Shown here: piece by piece, positions 1 through 6,168 of the stretch
Layout of the letters: the number at the start of each line of letters is the position of its first letter
How positions within the stretch are numbered: the first letter of the stretch is position 1
Notes under the pieces: generated by a model
Told to the model about the DNA's origin: nothing
Databases searched by the model: none
The model's input: the letters and a program-made list of their open reading frames with translations, nothing else
Origin: an uncultured Oscillospiraceae bacterium
GTDB lineage: Bacteria; Bacillota; Clostridia; Oscillospirales; Oscillospiraceae
NCBI GenBank assembly: GCA_934661715.1
Contig: CAKUJL010000082.1
Location: 1 to 6,906 of the forward strand
Direction: 5' to 3'
DNA: 6,906 nt
Position numbers and translations under genes: made by a program

Positions 1-636
1 CTTAAAAAAGAGTGGAAGCTTGTGATGATGCCGGTGCCGCTGCTGTTTCTTTTGTTGAGCGGCCTCGTGCTGATTCCGAATTATCCGTATTACGTGACGT
101 TTTTCTATACCACGCTCGGCATTTTCCTCATGCTCCAGTCGGCGCGGGAAAACCGGGATCTATATTACATGGCGCTGCTGCCGATCACAAAGCGCGAGAT
201 GGTGAAGGCGCGGTTCTTGCTCGTTCTTTCGGTCGAGGGCTTACAAATGCTCGTCTGCATTCCGTTTTTGCTCCTCCGGGCCAGCTATGGAACGCTCAAA
301 AACGCCGTCGGCATCGAGGCGAACGTCGCGTTTCTGGGCCTGAGCCTGGTGCTTCTGGGGCTTTTCAACCGCATCTTTTTCCCGATGCACTACAAAAACG
401 CGTATGATCTCGGAAAGCCGTTCGTCGTCTCGAGCGCGGCGATGGCCGTCTGCATCTTCGTTCTGGAGGGCTTACAGCACGTGCTGCCCTATTTCAGCAC
501 CGTCTGCGACAGCTACGCGCCGGATGATCAGCTGCGCCAGCTGCCCGTCCTGCTCGGCGGCGCGGTCATATTCGCCCTGCTGACGCTCAGGAGCTATCAC
601 TTCAGCGTTTCGCGGTTTGAAAACGCGGATCTATAA
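1..636 (+). CDS. ABC-2 type transporter permease, C-terminal part (5' end outside window)
   Basis: Integral membrane subunit of an ABC-2 type exporter, which would pair with a cytoplasmic ATPase. The frame is open to the first base and begins LKKEWKLV, a typical near-N-terminal cytoplasmic helix of this family, so the true start probably lies only a few codons outside the window. The GTG/ATG codons at 22-30 are internal. In the visible 211 residues I see about six hydrophobic segments, near residues 11-26, 30-46, 72-92, 108-127, 142-160 and 181-197. The cytoplasmic loop at about 49-71 (ENRDLYYMALLPITKREMVK) matches the 'LP-(x)n-KxEhV' style loop of the PF13346-like ABC-2 permeases. The C-terminus (RSYHFSVSRFENADL) also resembles the usual charged tail of these proteins. 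The substrate cannot be told. The ATPase gene is expected upstream, outside the window. The family is fairly sure, the exact subfamily is not. Confidence 0.85.
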   Translation, partial: LKKEWKLVMMPVPLLFLLLSGLVLIPNYPYYVTFFYTTLGIFLMLQSARENRDLYYMALLPITKREMVKARFLLVLSVEGLQMLVCIPFLLLRASYGTLKNAVGIEANVAFLGLSLVLLGLFNRIFFPMHYKNAYDLGKPFVVSSAAMAVCIFVLEGLQHVLPYFSTVCDSYAPDDQLRQLPVLLGGAVIFALLTLRSYHFSVSRFENADL

Positions 637-642
637 GCGCAA

Positions 643-675
643 AAATCCTCCGTATGACCTTCATACGGAGGATTT
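643..675. terminator. Bidirectional intrinsic terminator between convergent genes
   Basis: A perfect 15-bp inverted repeat (643-657 with 661-675) encloses a 3-nt loop, CCT. It sits in the 42 bp between the stop codon of the ABC-2 permease (+) and the stop codon of ricT (-, 679). Read on the minus strand, the stem's A/T end runs into a TTTTT tract (641-645), which makes a standard Rho-independent terminator for the holB-ricT operon only 3 nt after the ricT stop. Read on the plus strand it is followed by TTTCGTTTATT, a weaker U-rich tail, so it probably also ends the permease transcript. Confidence 0.88.
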
Positions 676-678
676 CGT

Positions 679-2274
679 TTATTCACCCTGCCTGGGCACC
701 TGTCCCTGTCCGTTTCCCGGCTTATTGCCGCGATAGCGGCGGCGGCGTGGGCGCTTGGGCGCGTCAGAATTGGCTTCCGGCTTTTCTCCCTGCGGCTTAT
801 CGGCCTGCGGCTTTTGTTCGGGCTGCGGCTTTTTTTCGCCGTTCGGACGCGGCTGGCGAGGCTTTTGCTCGTTCGGGCGCTTGTCTCGTCTGGGCTCCGG
901 CTTCTTTTCCGCGGGCTTCTCGGGGGCCTTTTCGGTCTGGGGCTTTGCCTCCGGTGCGCCGTCTGTGCCCTTTCCGCGGCGGCGGCGGGAGCGGCGGCGG
1001 GGCTGCTTGTCCGGCTTTCCCTCTTCCGCGGGCTCTTCCGCGGCCTGCGCCTCGGCGGGCTGCTGCGGCGCTTCAAAGACCTCCTTCTTCGCCGCGAACA
1101 TGCTCTCCTGATCGAAGCTGCTGACCTGATCGGGGTAGATCAGCTCGGGCAGGGGCTCAAACTCCTCTTCCTTCGGCTGCACCTTGCGCGGCTTCGAGGA
1201 GATGGGGGCCAGATCCTTCGGGATCGGCGGGTCGTTTTTCCGCGCCTTGCCGTTTCGCAGCACGCAGATATCGCAGTTTTTGTAGCAGCCGATCGTATCG
1301 GGGCTCTCTTCCATGCGCACCTTCACGCACTGGCGCAGAAGATTCACCTCTGTCACCGTGCCGCGGCCATCGGGCGTGTCGACGAACGACTCGTTCTTGG
1401 GCGCGGTCTTGAGAAGGTCCTCATACGCCTCCTGCTCATACTTCAGGCAGCACATGAGCCGCCCGCACGTGCCGGAAATTTTCGTGGGGTTCAGGCTGAG
1501 ATTCTGCGTCTTGGCCATTTTGATGGAGACCGGCTGGAAATCGTCGAGGAATTCCTTGCAGCAGAACGGTCTTCCGCAAACGCCGAGTCCGCCGACCATC
1601 TTCGCCTTGTCCCGCACGCCGATCTGCCGCAGCTCAATGCGCGTGCGGAACGCCGAGGCAAGATCCTTGACCAGCTCGCGGAAATCCACGCGGCCGTCGG
1701 CGGTGAAGAAGAAGAGGATCTTGCTGCCGTCGAACGCGGCCTCGGCAGAGACCAGCTGCATTTCCAGCTTGTGATCGGCGATCTTCTGCTGGCAGACCTC
1801 AAAGGCCCGCTTTTCCTTCTCCTGATTTTCCTGATTGACGCGCTCGTCCTGCGCGGTGGCCATACGCAGAACCTTGCGCAGCGGCGGCACGATCTCGCTT
1901 GCTTTCACCTCGTGGCACGCACCGGCGCAGATGCCGTATTCGTCTCCCCGCGCGGTCTCAATGATCACGTGGTCTCCCGCCTCCGGGCGCAGCTCGCCGG
2001 GGTCAAAGAAATACGTCTTCGCGTTGCTGCGGAAGCGGATATCCACGACCGTCACGCGCTCGGGCTCTTCCGGCGCCGGTTCTTCTGCGGGCGCTTCGGC
2101 TTCGGCGGCCTGCAATTCGCTTTGTACCTGCGAAAGCTCCTCCTGCGCCTGGGTGCGCTCTTCTGCCGCGGCTGCTTCTTCCGGCGCGGCGGGCGCTTCT
2201 ATTGTTTCCTGCTGCGCAGGCTCTGCCGCTTCGGGCTCCTGCGCGGCCAAATCCATTGTCCGTTCTTCGTCCAT
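679..2274 (-). CDS. ricT: RicT/YaaT (PSP1-domain) regulatory protein with long charged N- and C-terminal tails
   Basis: PSP1-domain protein of the YaaT/RicT family. In Bacillus subtilis RicT joins RicA (YmcA) and RicF (YlbF) in an Fe-S-containing complex that works with RNase Y in mRNA maturation and affects sporulation, competence and biofilm. The conserved core spans about residues 73-350. It has the PSP1 signatures GVCGRPFCCKEFL (231-243) and GTCGRLMCCLKYE (268-280) and a later C-x3-C-x2-C cluster (C330, C334, C337). These Cys pairs are the candidate metal or cluster ligands. At 531 aa it is almost twice the usual 270-300 aa. Residues 1-72 are Ala/Glu/Gln-rich and acidic. Residues 405-531 are Lys/Arg/Pro/Glu-rich with RRRSRRRR and PRRRRYRG patches, probably disordered. 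The ATG start is preceded by GGAG with 5-nt spacing (2280-2283). It lies 31 bp after holB, the same order as in Bacillus, so it is co-transcribed. Core identity is firm, the role of the tails is unknown. Confidence 0.95.
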   Translation of the reverse strand: MDEERTMDLAAQEPEAAEPAQQETIEAPAAPEEAAAAEERTQAQEELSQVQSELQAAEAEAPAEEPAPEEPERVTVVDIRFRSNAKTYFFDPGELRPEAGDHVIIETARGDEYGICAGACHEVKASEIVPPLRKVLRMATAQDERVNQENQEKEKRAFEVCQQKIADHKLEMQLVSAEAAFDGSKILFFFTADGRVDFRELVKDLASAFRTRIELRQIGVRDKAKMVGGLGVCGRPFCCKEFLDDFQPVSIKMAKTQNLSLNPTKISGTCGRLMCCLKYEQEAYEDLLKTAPKNESFVDTPDGRGTVTEVNLLRQCVKVRMEESPDTIGCYKNCDICVLRNGKARKNDPPIPKDLAPISSKPRKVQPKEEEFEPLPELIYPDQVSSFDQESMFAAKKEVFEAPQQPAEAQAAEEPAEEGKPDKQPRRRSRRRRGKGTDGAPEAKPQTEKAPEKPAEKKPEPRRDKRPNEQKPRQPRPNGEKKPQPEQKPQADKPQGEKPEANSDAPKRPRRRRYRGNKPGNGQGQVPRQGE

Positions 2275-2305
2275 AGTGTCTCCAATCTATTTGCAATATC
2301 TGCAA

Positions 2306-3259
2306 TTACCGTAGTTTCACGCACAGTTCTCCAACGACGGCACCGACGCCGACGTTTCCCGCCAGATCGTCCGCCGTCTGCCGCAAAAGCTCTGCCGCCG
2401 CGAAAATCTCCGCGCCGGTCCTGCCTCTTAAAAGTGTCTGCGCCGTTTTGTCCGGGGAAAGCGCACCGGCTCTGGCCCGCAGGGCAAGACACAGAAGCCT
2501 TCTCGTCTGCGTGAAGACCTCCGTCAGCTGCCCGCGTCCGGCCTTTTCCATCGGCACGAGCGTCTGAAGAAGCGCCCATGTGTCGCGCTCTGCAAACGCC
2601 ATCGCAAGCGCCAGTGCCTGCGGTGAAACGAGTTCTCCGCGCAGACTCTCACACGCGGGCCCGAGAAAGCCCTCCGCCTGCTCCAACGCCTGCCGCAGCT
2701 CATCCTCCCGCTTTTCCGGGAAGCGCTTTCGAAGCTCCGGCAGCGCCTCATCGGGCGCAAGCGGCGCGAGCTGTAACTGTACGGCGCGGCTGCGGATCGT
2801 CGGCAGGAGCGTTTCCGCGCTCGTCGTGAGGAGCAGGAAGACCGCGTAGGTAGGCGGCTCTTCTAAGATTTTCAGCAGCGCGTTCTGCGACGCCTCGCCC
2901 AGATCCTGCCCGCGCGGGAGGATGTAGACCTTTTTCCGTCCTTCGTTCGGCCGGATGAACACATCGCTTCGCGCCTGCCGGACGATGTCGACGGCGACGT
3001 TTTTGTGCTCCGTGTCGTCGACGGTGATAACGTCCGGATGCTGGTCTGTCAGAACCTTGCGGCATGCCGGGCAGACCCCGCAGCCGGGGTCATTTTCCCG
3101 CTGGCATTCAAAGGCCGCCGCCATCAGACGCGCCAGCGTATGCCGTCCAGAGCCCTCGGGGCCGCACAGAAGATAGCAGTGCGAGGTTTTTTTCTGCCGG
3201 AAAGAAGCTTGCAGACGGCTTTTCAGCGCGTCGTTTCCGAGAAAACCGCCAAAGTCCAT
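2306..3259 (-). CDS. holB: DNA polymerase III subunit delta'
   Basis: Clamp-loader subunit delta' (317 aa, usual length), part of the DnaX-delta-delta' complex that opens the beta clamp onto primed DNA in the cytoplasm. Landmarks in order: FLGNDALKSRL at the N-terminus, a P-loop-like GPEGSGRHT at 33-41, a zinc-module set of four Cys (C52, C60, C63, C66), QNALLKILEEPP (125-136), and the clamp-loader TIRSRAVQ motif (154-161) carrying the putative arginine finger R158. A helical C-terminal collar domain follows (about 210-317). The P-loop Lys is replaced by Arg (R39) and the Walker B acidic pair is absent (VYILPRGQDL, 111-120). This suggests a non-hydrolysing stator, as expected for delta'. The start has an AAGGAGG site on the minus strand (3270-3276) with 10-nt spacing. 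It heads the operon with ricT. The alternative of DnaX is excluded by the short length, lost catalytic residues and neighbour. Confidence 0.95.
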   Translation of the reverse strand: MDFGGFLGNDALKSRLQASFRQKKTSHCYLLCGPEGSGRHTLARLMAAAFECQRENDPGCGVCPACRKVLTDQHPDVITVDDTEHKNVAVDIVRQARSDVFIRPNEGRKKVYILPRGQDLGEASQNALLKILEEPPTYAVFLLLTTSAETLLPTIRSRAVQLQLAPLAPDEALPELRKRFPEKREDELRQALEQAEGFLGPACESLRGELVSPQALALAMAFAERDTWALLQTLVPMEKAGRGQLTEVFTQTRRLLCLALRARAGALSPDKTAQTLLRGRTGAEIFAAAELLRQTADDLAGNVGVGAVVGELCVKLR

Positions 3260-3304
3260 CGTCCGCTCCCCTCCTTCGCCGGAAAACCAGTTTCCTAATT
3301 GTAT

Positions 3305-3313
3305 AGTATACCA
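3305..3313 (-). promoter_or_regulatory. Putative extended -10 promoter of holB-ricT
   Basis: The minus strand reads TGGTATACT, a TGn extension joined to TATACT (5 of 6 to the -10 consensus). No good -35 box is present at 16-19 bp, as is common for extended -10 promoters. The predicted start is near 3298, giving a leader of about 39 nt before the holB ATG. The box overlaps a small palindrome, GTATAGTATAC (3301-3311). This is the best-looking promoter in the divergent region for the minus strand, but it rests on one box. Confidence 0.4.
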
Positions 3314-3430
3314 AGAAATCTCCCATCGCGCTACTGTTTTTTTCGTCCTTTTTCCGCTGTGCGCCGCGGCCTTGTAATTCTCTATTGTCGAATTTTTCGC
3401 CGTTTCTTTCGGTTTTGCCGGACGAGGCTC

Positions 3431-3459
3431 TTGACAGTTGCCGCCGACGCCGTTATTCT
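3431..3459 (+). promoter_or_regulatory. Sigma-A-type promoter of the substrate-binding protein gene
   Basis: A perfect -35 TTGACA (3431-3436) is followed after exactly 17 bp by TATTCT (3454-3459, 4 of 6 to the -10 consensus). The predicted transcription start is near 3466, which leaves a leader of about 44 nt before the ATG at 3510. It points at the lipoprotein gene and diverges from the holB promoter about 170 bp away. Confidence 0.7.
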
Positions 3460-3476
3460 ATGTGCAGAATTACCAT

Positions 3477-3492
3477 AGCGTCAACTGACGCT
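3477..3492. promoter_or_regulatory. Inverted repeat in the leader of the binding-protein gene (possible operator or RNA hairpin)
   Basis: AGCGTCA (3477-3483) and TGACGCT (3486-3492) form a perfect 7-bp inverted repeat with a 2-bp spacer, at about +12 to +27 of the predicted transcript and ending 4 nt before the AGGAGG ribosome binding site. As DNA it could be a repressor operator. As RNA it could be a 6-bp hairpin with a 4-nt loop next to the ribosome binding site. It matches no Fur, DtxR or other metal-regulator box that I recognise. Confidence 0.4.
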
Positions 3493-3496
3493 GAAC

Positions 3497-3502
3497 AGGA
3501 GG
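3497..3502 (+). promoter_or_regulatory. Ribosome binding site that fixes the start at 3510
   Basis: AGGAGG is only 1 nt from the ATG at 3504 but 7 nt from the ATG at 3510, so the second ATG is the better start. Translation from 3510 gives the signal peptide MNRRILALLLAL..., two residues shorter than the longest reading. Confidence 0.75.
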
Positions 3503-3509
3503 TATGAAA

Positions 3510-4709
3510 ATGAACAGAAGAATTCTTGCGCTTCTGCTTGCGCTCGTCATGGTCCTTGGCCTGATGACCGGCTGCGCGTCCGGCAAGACCGAGACCGCCG
3601 CACCCGAAACGGCGCAGACCGAAACCGCACCCGCAGAAGAAGCAGCCGCTGAAGAAACGGCTCCCGCGGAGGAAACAGCCGCGGAAGAAACGGCCCCCGC
3701 AGAAGAAGCCGCGTTTGAGACCGTTGAATTCACCGACAGTCTCGGCAGAACCGTCACCCTTCCCGCGGACATCACCCGCATCGCGCCCAGCGGCGCCGTG
3801 GCAACCATGATGCTCGCCGCCATCGCGCCCGAGTGCATGGTCACCGTCAACGCCACCCCCAGCGACCGCCAGATGGCGTTCCTCTCGTCGAACCTGGCAA
3901 GCCTTCCCGAGACCGGCCAGATGTACGGCAGCAAGGCGAATCTGAACCTTGAGACGCTCCTTTCCGCAGACCCGCAGGTCGTCATCGACCTCGGCGACAA
4001 GAAGGGCGATATAGCGGCCGACCTCGACGCCTTACAGGAGCAGATCGGCATCCCCGTTATCTTCCTGGAGGCAGACCTTCCCCATATGGCAGCAGCCTTC
4101 CGCACGCTCGGCGGCCTCCTTTCCGGCAAAGCGGACCGCGGCGAAGCGATCGCCAGCCTCATTGACCGCACCACCGCGATGGCCGCCGAAAACGCCGCGA
4201 AGATCACCGACGATATGCGCGTTCGCGCCATGTACACCACCGGCGAAGACGGCCTCGGCACCAATGCAGCCGGTTCCGTGCAGGCGCAGGTTCTGGACCT
4301 GGTCGGCGTTGAAAACGCGGTCGTGGTCGAGGACGTCACCAACAAGGGCGGCGGCAACATCATCAGCCTCGAGCAGCTCTACAACTTCGATCCCGACGTC
4401 ATCCTCTTTGACGCAAACAGCATTTATGAGACCGTCACCGACGATCCCGCTTGGGCGCAGCTGACCGCGATCTCGACCGGCAAGTACTACGAGGTCCCCG
4501 GCTCTCCCTACAGCTGGCTCTCCGGTCCTCCGTCGATGAACATGATCCTCGGCGTGTGGTGGCTCGGCAATCTCGTCTATCCCGAGATCTACGACTACGA
4601 CATGAGCGAAATGACGCAGGAGATCTACAAGACCCTCTGGAACTACGATCTCACCGCCGAAGAAACCGCCGCGCTCCTGGGCAATTCCACCCTCAAGGCC
4701 GCGCAGTAA
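3510..4709 (+). CDS. ABC transporter substrate-binding lipoprotein, iron-siderophore/cobalamin/heme class (Peripla_BP_2)
   Basis: Membrane-anchored extracellular solute-binding protein of 399 aa. Residues 1-21 are a signal peptide ending in the lipobox LMTGC, so C22 would be lipidated. Residues 23-68 form a low-complexity linker of Glu/Thr/Ala/Pro with repeated ETAPAEE units. The binding domain (about 70-360) opens with VEFTDSLGRTVTLPADITRI, the characteristic first strand of the PF01497 (BtuF/FepB/FhuD-like) fold. It continues with ANLNLETLLSADPQVVIDLG (about 143-162) and NFDPDVILFD (about 292-301). It ends with the PYSWLSGPPSMN and LGVWWLGNLVYPE blocks (about 333-359), usual in this family. 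A typical TAEETAALL tail follows. It has its own promoter and a strong terminator, and no permease or ATPase gene is adjacent on either side. It therefore looks monocistronic and would have to work with components encoded elsewhere. The ligand cannot be fixed from sequence; an iron chelate, heme or corrinoid are the main options. Confidence 0.88.
   Translation: MNRRILALLLALVMVLGLMTGCASGKTETAAPETAQTETAPAEEAAAEETAPAEETAAEETAPAEEAAFETVEFTDSLGRTVTLPADITRIAPSGAVATMMLAAIAPECMVTVNATPSDRQMAFLSSNLASLPETGQMYGSKANLNLETLLSADPQVVIDLGDKKGDIAADLDALQEQIGIPVIFLEADLPHMAAAFRTLGGLLSGKADRGEAIASLIDRTTAMAAENAAKITDDMRVRAMYTTGEDGLGTNAAGSVQAQVLDLVGVENAVVVEDVTNKGGGNIISLEQLYNFDPDVILFDANSIYETVTDDPAWAQLTAISTGKYYEVPGSPYSWLSGPPSMNMILGVWWLGNLVYPEIYDYDMSEMTQEIYKTLWNYDLTAEETAALLGNSTLKAAQ
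3576..3713 (+). repeat. Low-complexity Ala/Glu/Thr/Pro linker repeat inside the lipoprotein gene
   Basis: The segment after the lipidated Cys encodes imperfect repeats such as ETAPAEEAAAE / ETAPAEETAAE / ETAPAEEAAFE. The DNA copies differ at synonymous sites (gct ccc gcg gag against gcc ccc gca gaa), so the protein repeat has been kept while the nucleotides drifted. It is probably a flexible acidic spacer that lets the binding domain stand off the membrane through the cell wall. Confidence 0.75.
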
Positions 4710-4711
4710 TC

Positions 4712-4745
4712 AAAAGGCCGCAGGACAATGTCCTGCGGCCTTTTT
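4712..4745 (+). terminator. Intrinsic terminator of the binding-protein gene
   Basis: A 15-bp stem (4712-4726 with 4730-4744, core GGCCGCAGGAC) with loop AAT ends in TTTTT. It begins 2 nt after the TAA stop. The A-tract at its left side would also give a U-tail on the opposite strand, so it may block read-through from both directions. Confidence 0.92.
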
Positions 4746-4767
4746 GGTCTTACGATACCGCACCCTC

Positions 4768-4874
4768 TGTAGGGGCGGACGCGGCTTTCCGCCCAGCAGA
4801 AATACGTCCGAAACGCGAAAAACTGCGGCAAATTCGTAACTTCCCAAGGGCGGACAGAGACGTCCGCCCCTACA
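4768..4874. repeat. Palindromic intergenic repeat element with 14-bp terminal inverted repeats
   Basis: TGTAGGGGCGGACG (4768-4781) is matched perfectly and inverted by CGTCCGCCCCTACA (4861-4874), giving a 107-bp element. Each arm also folds on its own: GGGCGGA/TCCGCCC (4773-4779 with 4788-4794) and GGGCGGAC/GTCCGCCC (4848-4855 with 4862-4869). The interior is less GC-rich and has no credible gene. It lies in the safe zone between two convergent terminators. From memory, GTAGGGGCGGA-type palindromes are frequent between genes in Oscillospiraceae-like genomes, which fits a non-autonomous mobile (MITE-like) or REP-like family. No clear target-site duplication is visible. Confidence 0.7.
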
Positions 4875-4920
4875 AACACCGTTTTTTGCAAGAAAAAACA
4901 CGGATCCCTTGCTCGGGCAT

Positions 4921-4955
4921 GGCAAAAGGCCGGACATAAGTCCGGCCTTTGTTTT
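4921..4955 (-). terminator. Intrinsic terminator of the aminotransferase gene (possibly bidirectional)
   Basis: An 11-bp stem AAAGGCCGGAC (4925-4935) / GTCCGGCCTTT (4940-4950) with loop ATAA. On the minus strand the stem starts 13 nt after the aminotransferase stop codon and leads into TTTTGCC. On the plus strand it is followed by TTTGTTTTG, so it can act from both sides as a second barrier for the binding-protein transcript. Confidence 0.85.
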
Positions 4956-4963
4956 GACGTCTT

Positions 4964-6154
4964 TTATCTGTTGTTGTAGGCCTTGATGCCGAGGGCCAGA
5001 AGGTCCATGGCACGCTCGAGCTTATCCTGCTTGAGGATGTAGGCAATACGGATCTCGTTCTTGCCCTTGCCCGGCGTTACGTACATCGGAGCGCCCGGTG
5101 CGAACATGACGGTATCGCCATTGTCGTCGAACTCTTCGAGCAGCCACTTCTGGAAGTTGTCCGCGTCGTCGATGGGCAGAGCCGCCATCAGATAGAACGC
5201 GCCCTTCGGGCAGTCGAACACGACGCCGGGGATCTCACGCAGCTTGGCGACGACGGTGTCGCGGCGGCGCTTGTACTCTTCGCGGACAGCCGCAAAGTAG
5301 GCAGGCTCGACCTGATACAGAGCCGCGGAAGCGACCTGATCGAGCGTGGCGACGGAAAGTCTGGCCTGGCAGTACTTCAGCGCATGGCCCAGCAGGTCGT
5401 GGTTGCGGGTCAGGATGCAGCCGATACGCGCGCCGCAGGCGGAGAAGCGCTTGGAGACGGTGTCGATAACAACGACATTGTCTGCAGCGTCTGCAAATTC
5501 GCCCATGGACTGCAGCGGCTCGCCGCCGTAGACGAACTCACGGTATGCTTCGTCGCCGATGATGAACAGGTTGTGCTCCTTGGCGATGTCGCACATCATG
5601 CGCATCTCTTCCGGGGTCAGGACGACGCCGGTGGGGTTGCCGGGGTTCGTGACCATGATCGCGCGGGTATGCTCGTTGATCTCCTTTTCCACCTTCTCGC
5701 GGTCGGCATAGTGATAGCCTTCCTCGGGGCAGGTGGGGATGGGATGGATGTGCGCACCGCAGGTGTTGACCATGGTGTTGTAGTTGGGATAGAAGGGCTC
5801 GGGAATCAGGATCTCGTCGCCGTCGTCGAGGATGCACTCCAGAACGATCTGAAGGGCTTCGGAACCGCCGGTGGTGATGAGGATCTCGTCCTTCTCAAAG
5901 TGCATGTCCAGATCGTCATAGTACTTCTGGATGGCGTCGATGAGAACGGGCATACCGGGGGACGGAGCATACTCCAGAACCGGCTGGTTGAACTCACGGA
6001 TGGTGTCGAAGAACTGCTTCGGGGTTTCCACGTCGGGCTGGCCAATGTTCAGATGATAAATCTTCTTGCCCTTGGCCTCAGCCGCCACCGCGTAGGGGTG
6101 GAACTTGCGCATCGGGGAAAGGCCACACTTCTCGACCTTGCTGGAGAACTTCAT
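4964..6154 (-). CDS. Pyridoxal-phosphate-dependent class I/II aminotransferase
   Basis: Cytosolic fold-type I transaminase of 396 aa, aspartate-aminotransferase-like. It moves an amino group between an amino acid and a 2-oxo acid by a PLP ping-pong mechanism. Visible residues: GGSEAL (96-101) for the PLP phosphate, Y122 in the FYPNY block near the ring, NPGNPTG (170-176) with N173, DEAY (201-204) with D201 on the pyridine nitrogen and Y204, SKRFSACGARIG (234-245) with Schiff-base K235 and phosphate R243, and NEIRIAY (366-372) with substrate-carboxylate R369. All key residues are present. The start at 6154 is chosen because AAGGAGGT lies 6 nt upstream; the frame extends to 6223 but that extension (MRLEICALRMIH...) has no such site and is unlike the family. 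The gene is monocistronic with its own promoter and terminator. Substrate preference (aspartate, alanine, aromatic or other) cannot be decided here, so no symbol is given. Confidence 0.95.
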   Translation of the reverse strand: MKFSSKVEKCGLSPMRKFHPYAVAAEAKGKKIYHLNIGQPDVETPKQFFDTIREFNQPVLEYAPSPGMPVLIDAIQKYYDDLDMHFEKDEILITTGGSEALQIVLECILDDGDEILIPEPFYPNYNTMVNTCGAHIHPIPTCPEEGYHYADREKVEKEINEHTRAIMVTNPGNPTGVVLTPEEMRMMCDIAKEHNLFIIGDEAYREFVYGGEPLQSMGEFADAADNVVVIDTVSKRFSACGARIGCILTRNHDLLGHALKYCQARLSVATLDQVASAALYQVEPAYFAAVREEYKRRRDTVVAKLREIPGVVFDCPKGAFYLMAALPIDDADNFQKWLLEEFDDNGDTVMFAPGAPMYVTPGKGKNEIRIAYILKQDKLERAMDLLALGIKAYNNR

Positions 6155-6160
6155 TTGAAT

Positions 6161-6168
6161 ACCTCCTT
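6161..6168 (-). promoter_or_regulatory. Ribosome binding site that fixes the aminotransferase start
   Basis: The minus strand reads AAGGAGGT followed by a 6-nt spacer and ATG (6152-6154). This near-perfect anti-16S match rules out the longer reading from 6223, which would put this site inside the coding region. Confidence 0.9.

Noticed and set aside
12..407. A 131-codon + strand frame overlapping the ABC-2 permease gene
   Set aside because: It lies in another frame of a gene with clear membrane segments, and it lacks any start signal or family features.
2291..2305. Small inverted repeat TTGCA-N5-TGCAA between holB and ricT
   Set aside because: Five base pairs only, in a 31-bp gap. It is too short to support a terminator or operator call.
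814..2514. A 566-codon open frame on the + strand across ricT and the end of holB
   Set aside because: It is antisense to two well-identified genes, its product is an Arg/Leu/Gly-rich string without domain logic, and it crosses the holB/ricT boundary. Such frames are a by-product of GC-rich codon use.
3470..4363. A 297-codon minus-strand frame opposite the binding-protein gene
   Set aside because: Ser/Ala/Arg-rich, repetitive translation that mirrors the linker repeats of the real gene. It has no ribosome binding site or recognisable family.
4643..4939. Short frames on both strands through the convergent intergenic region
   Set aside because: They run through a terminator hairpin and the palindromic repeat and have no ribosome binding site. 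Their translation comes from the repeat arms, which is a common source of false hypothetical proteins.
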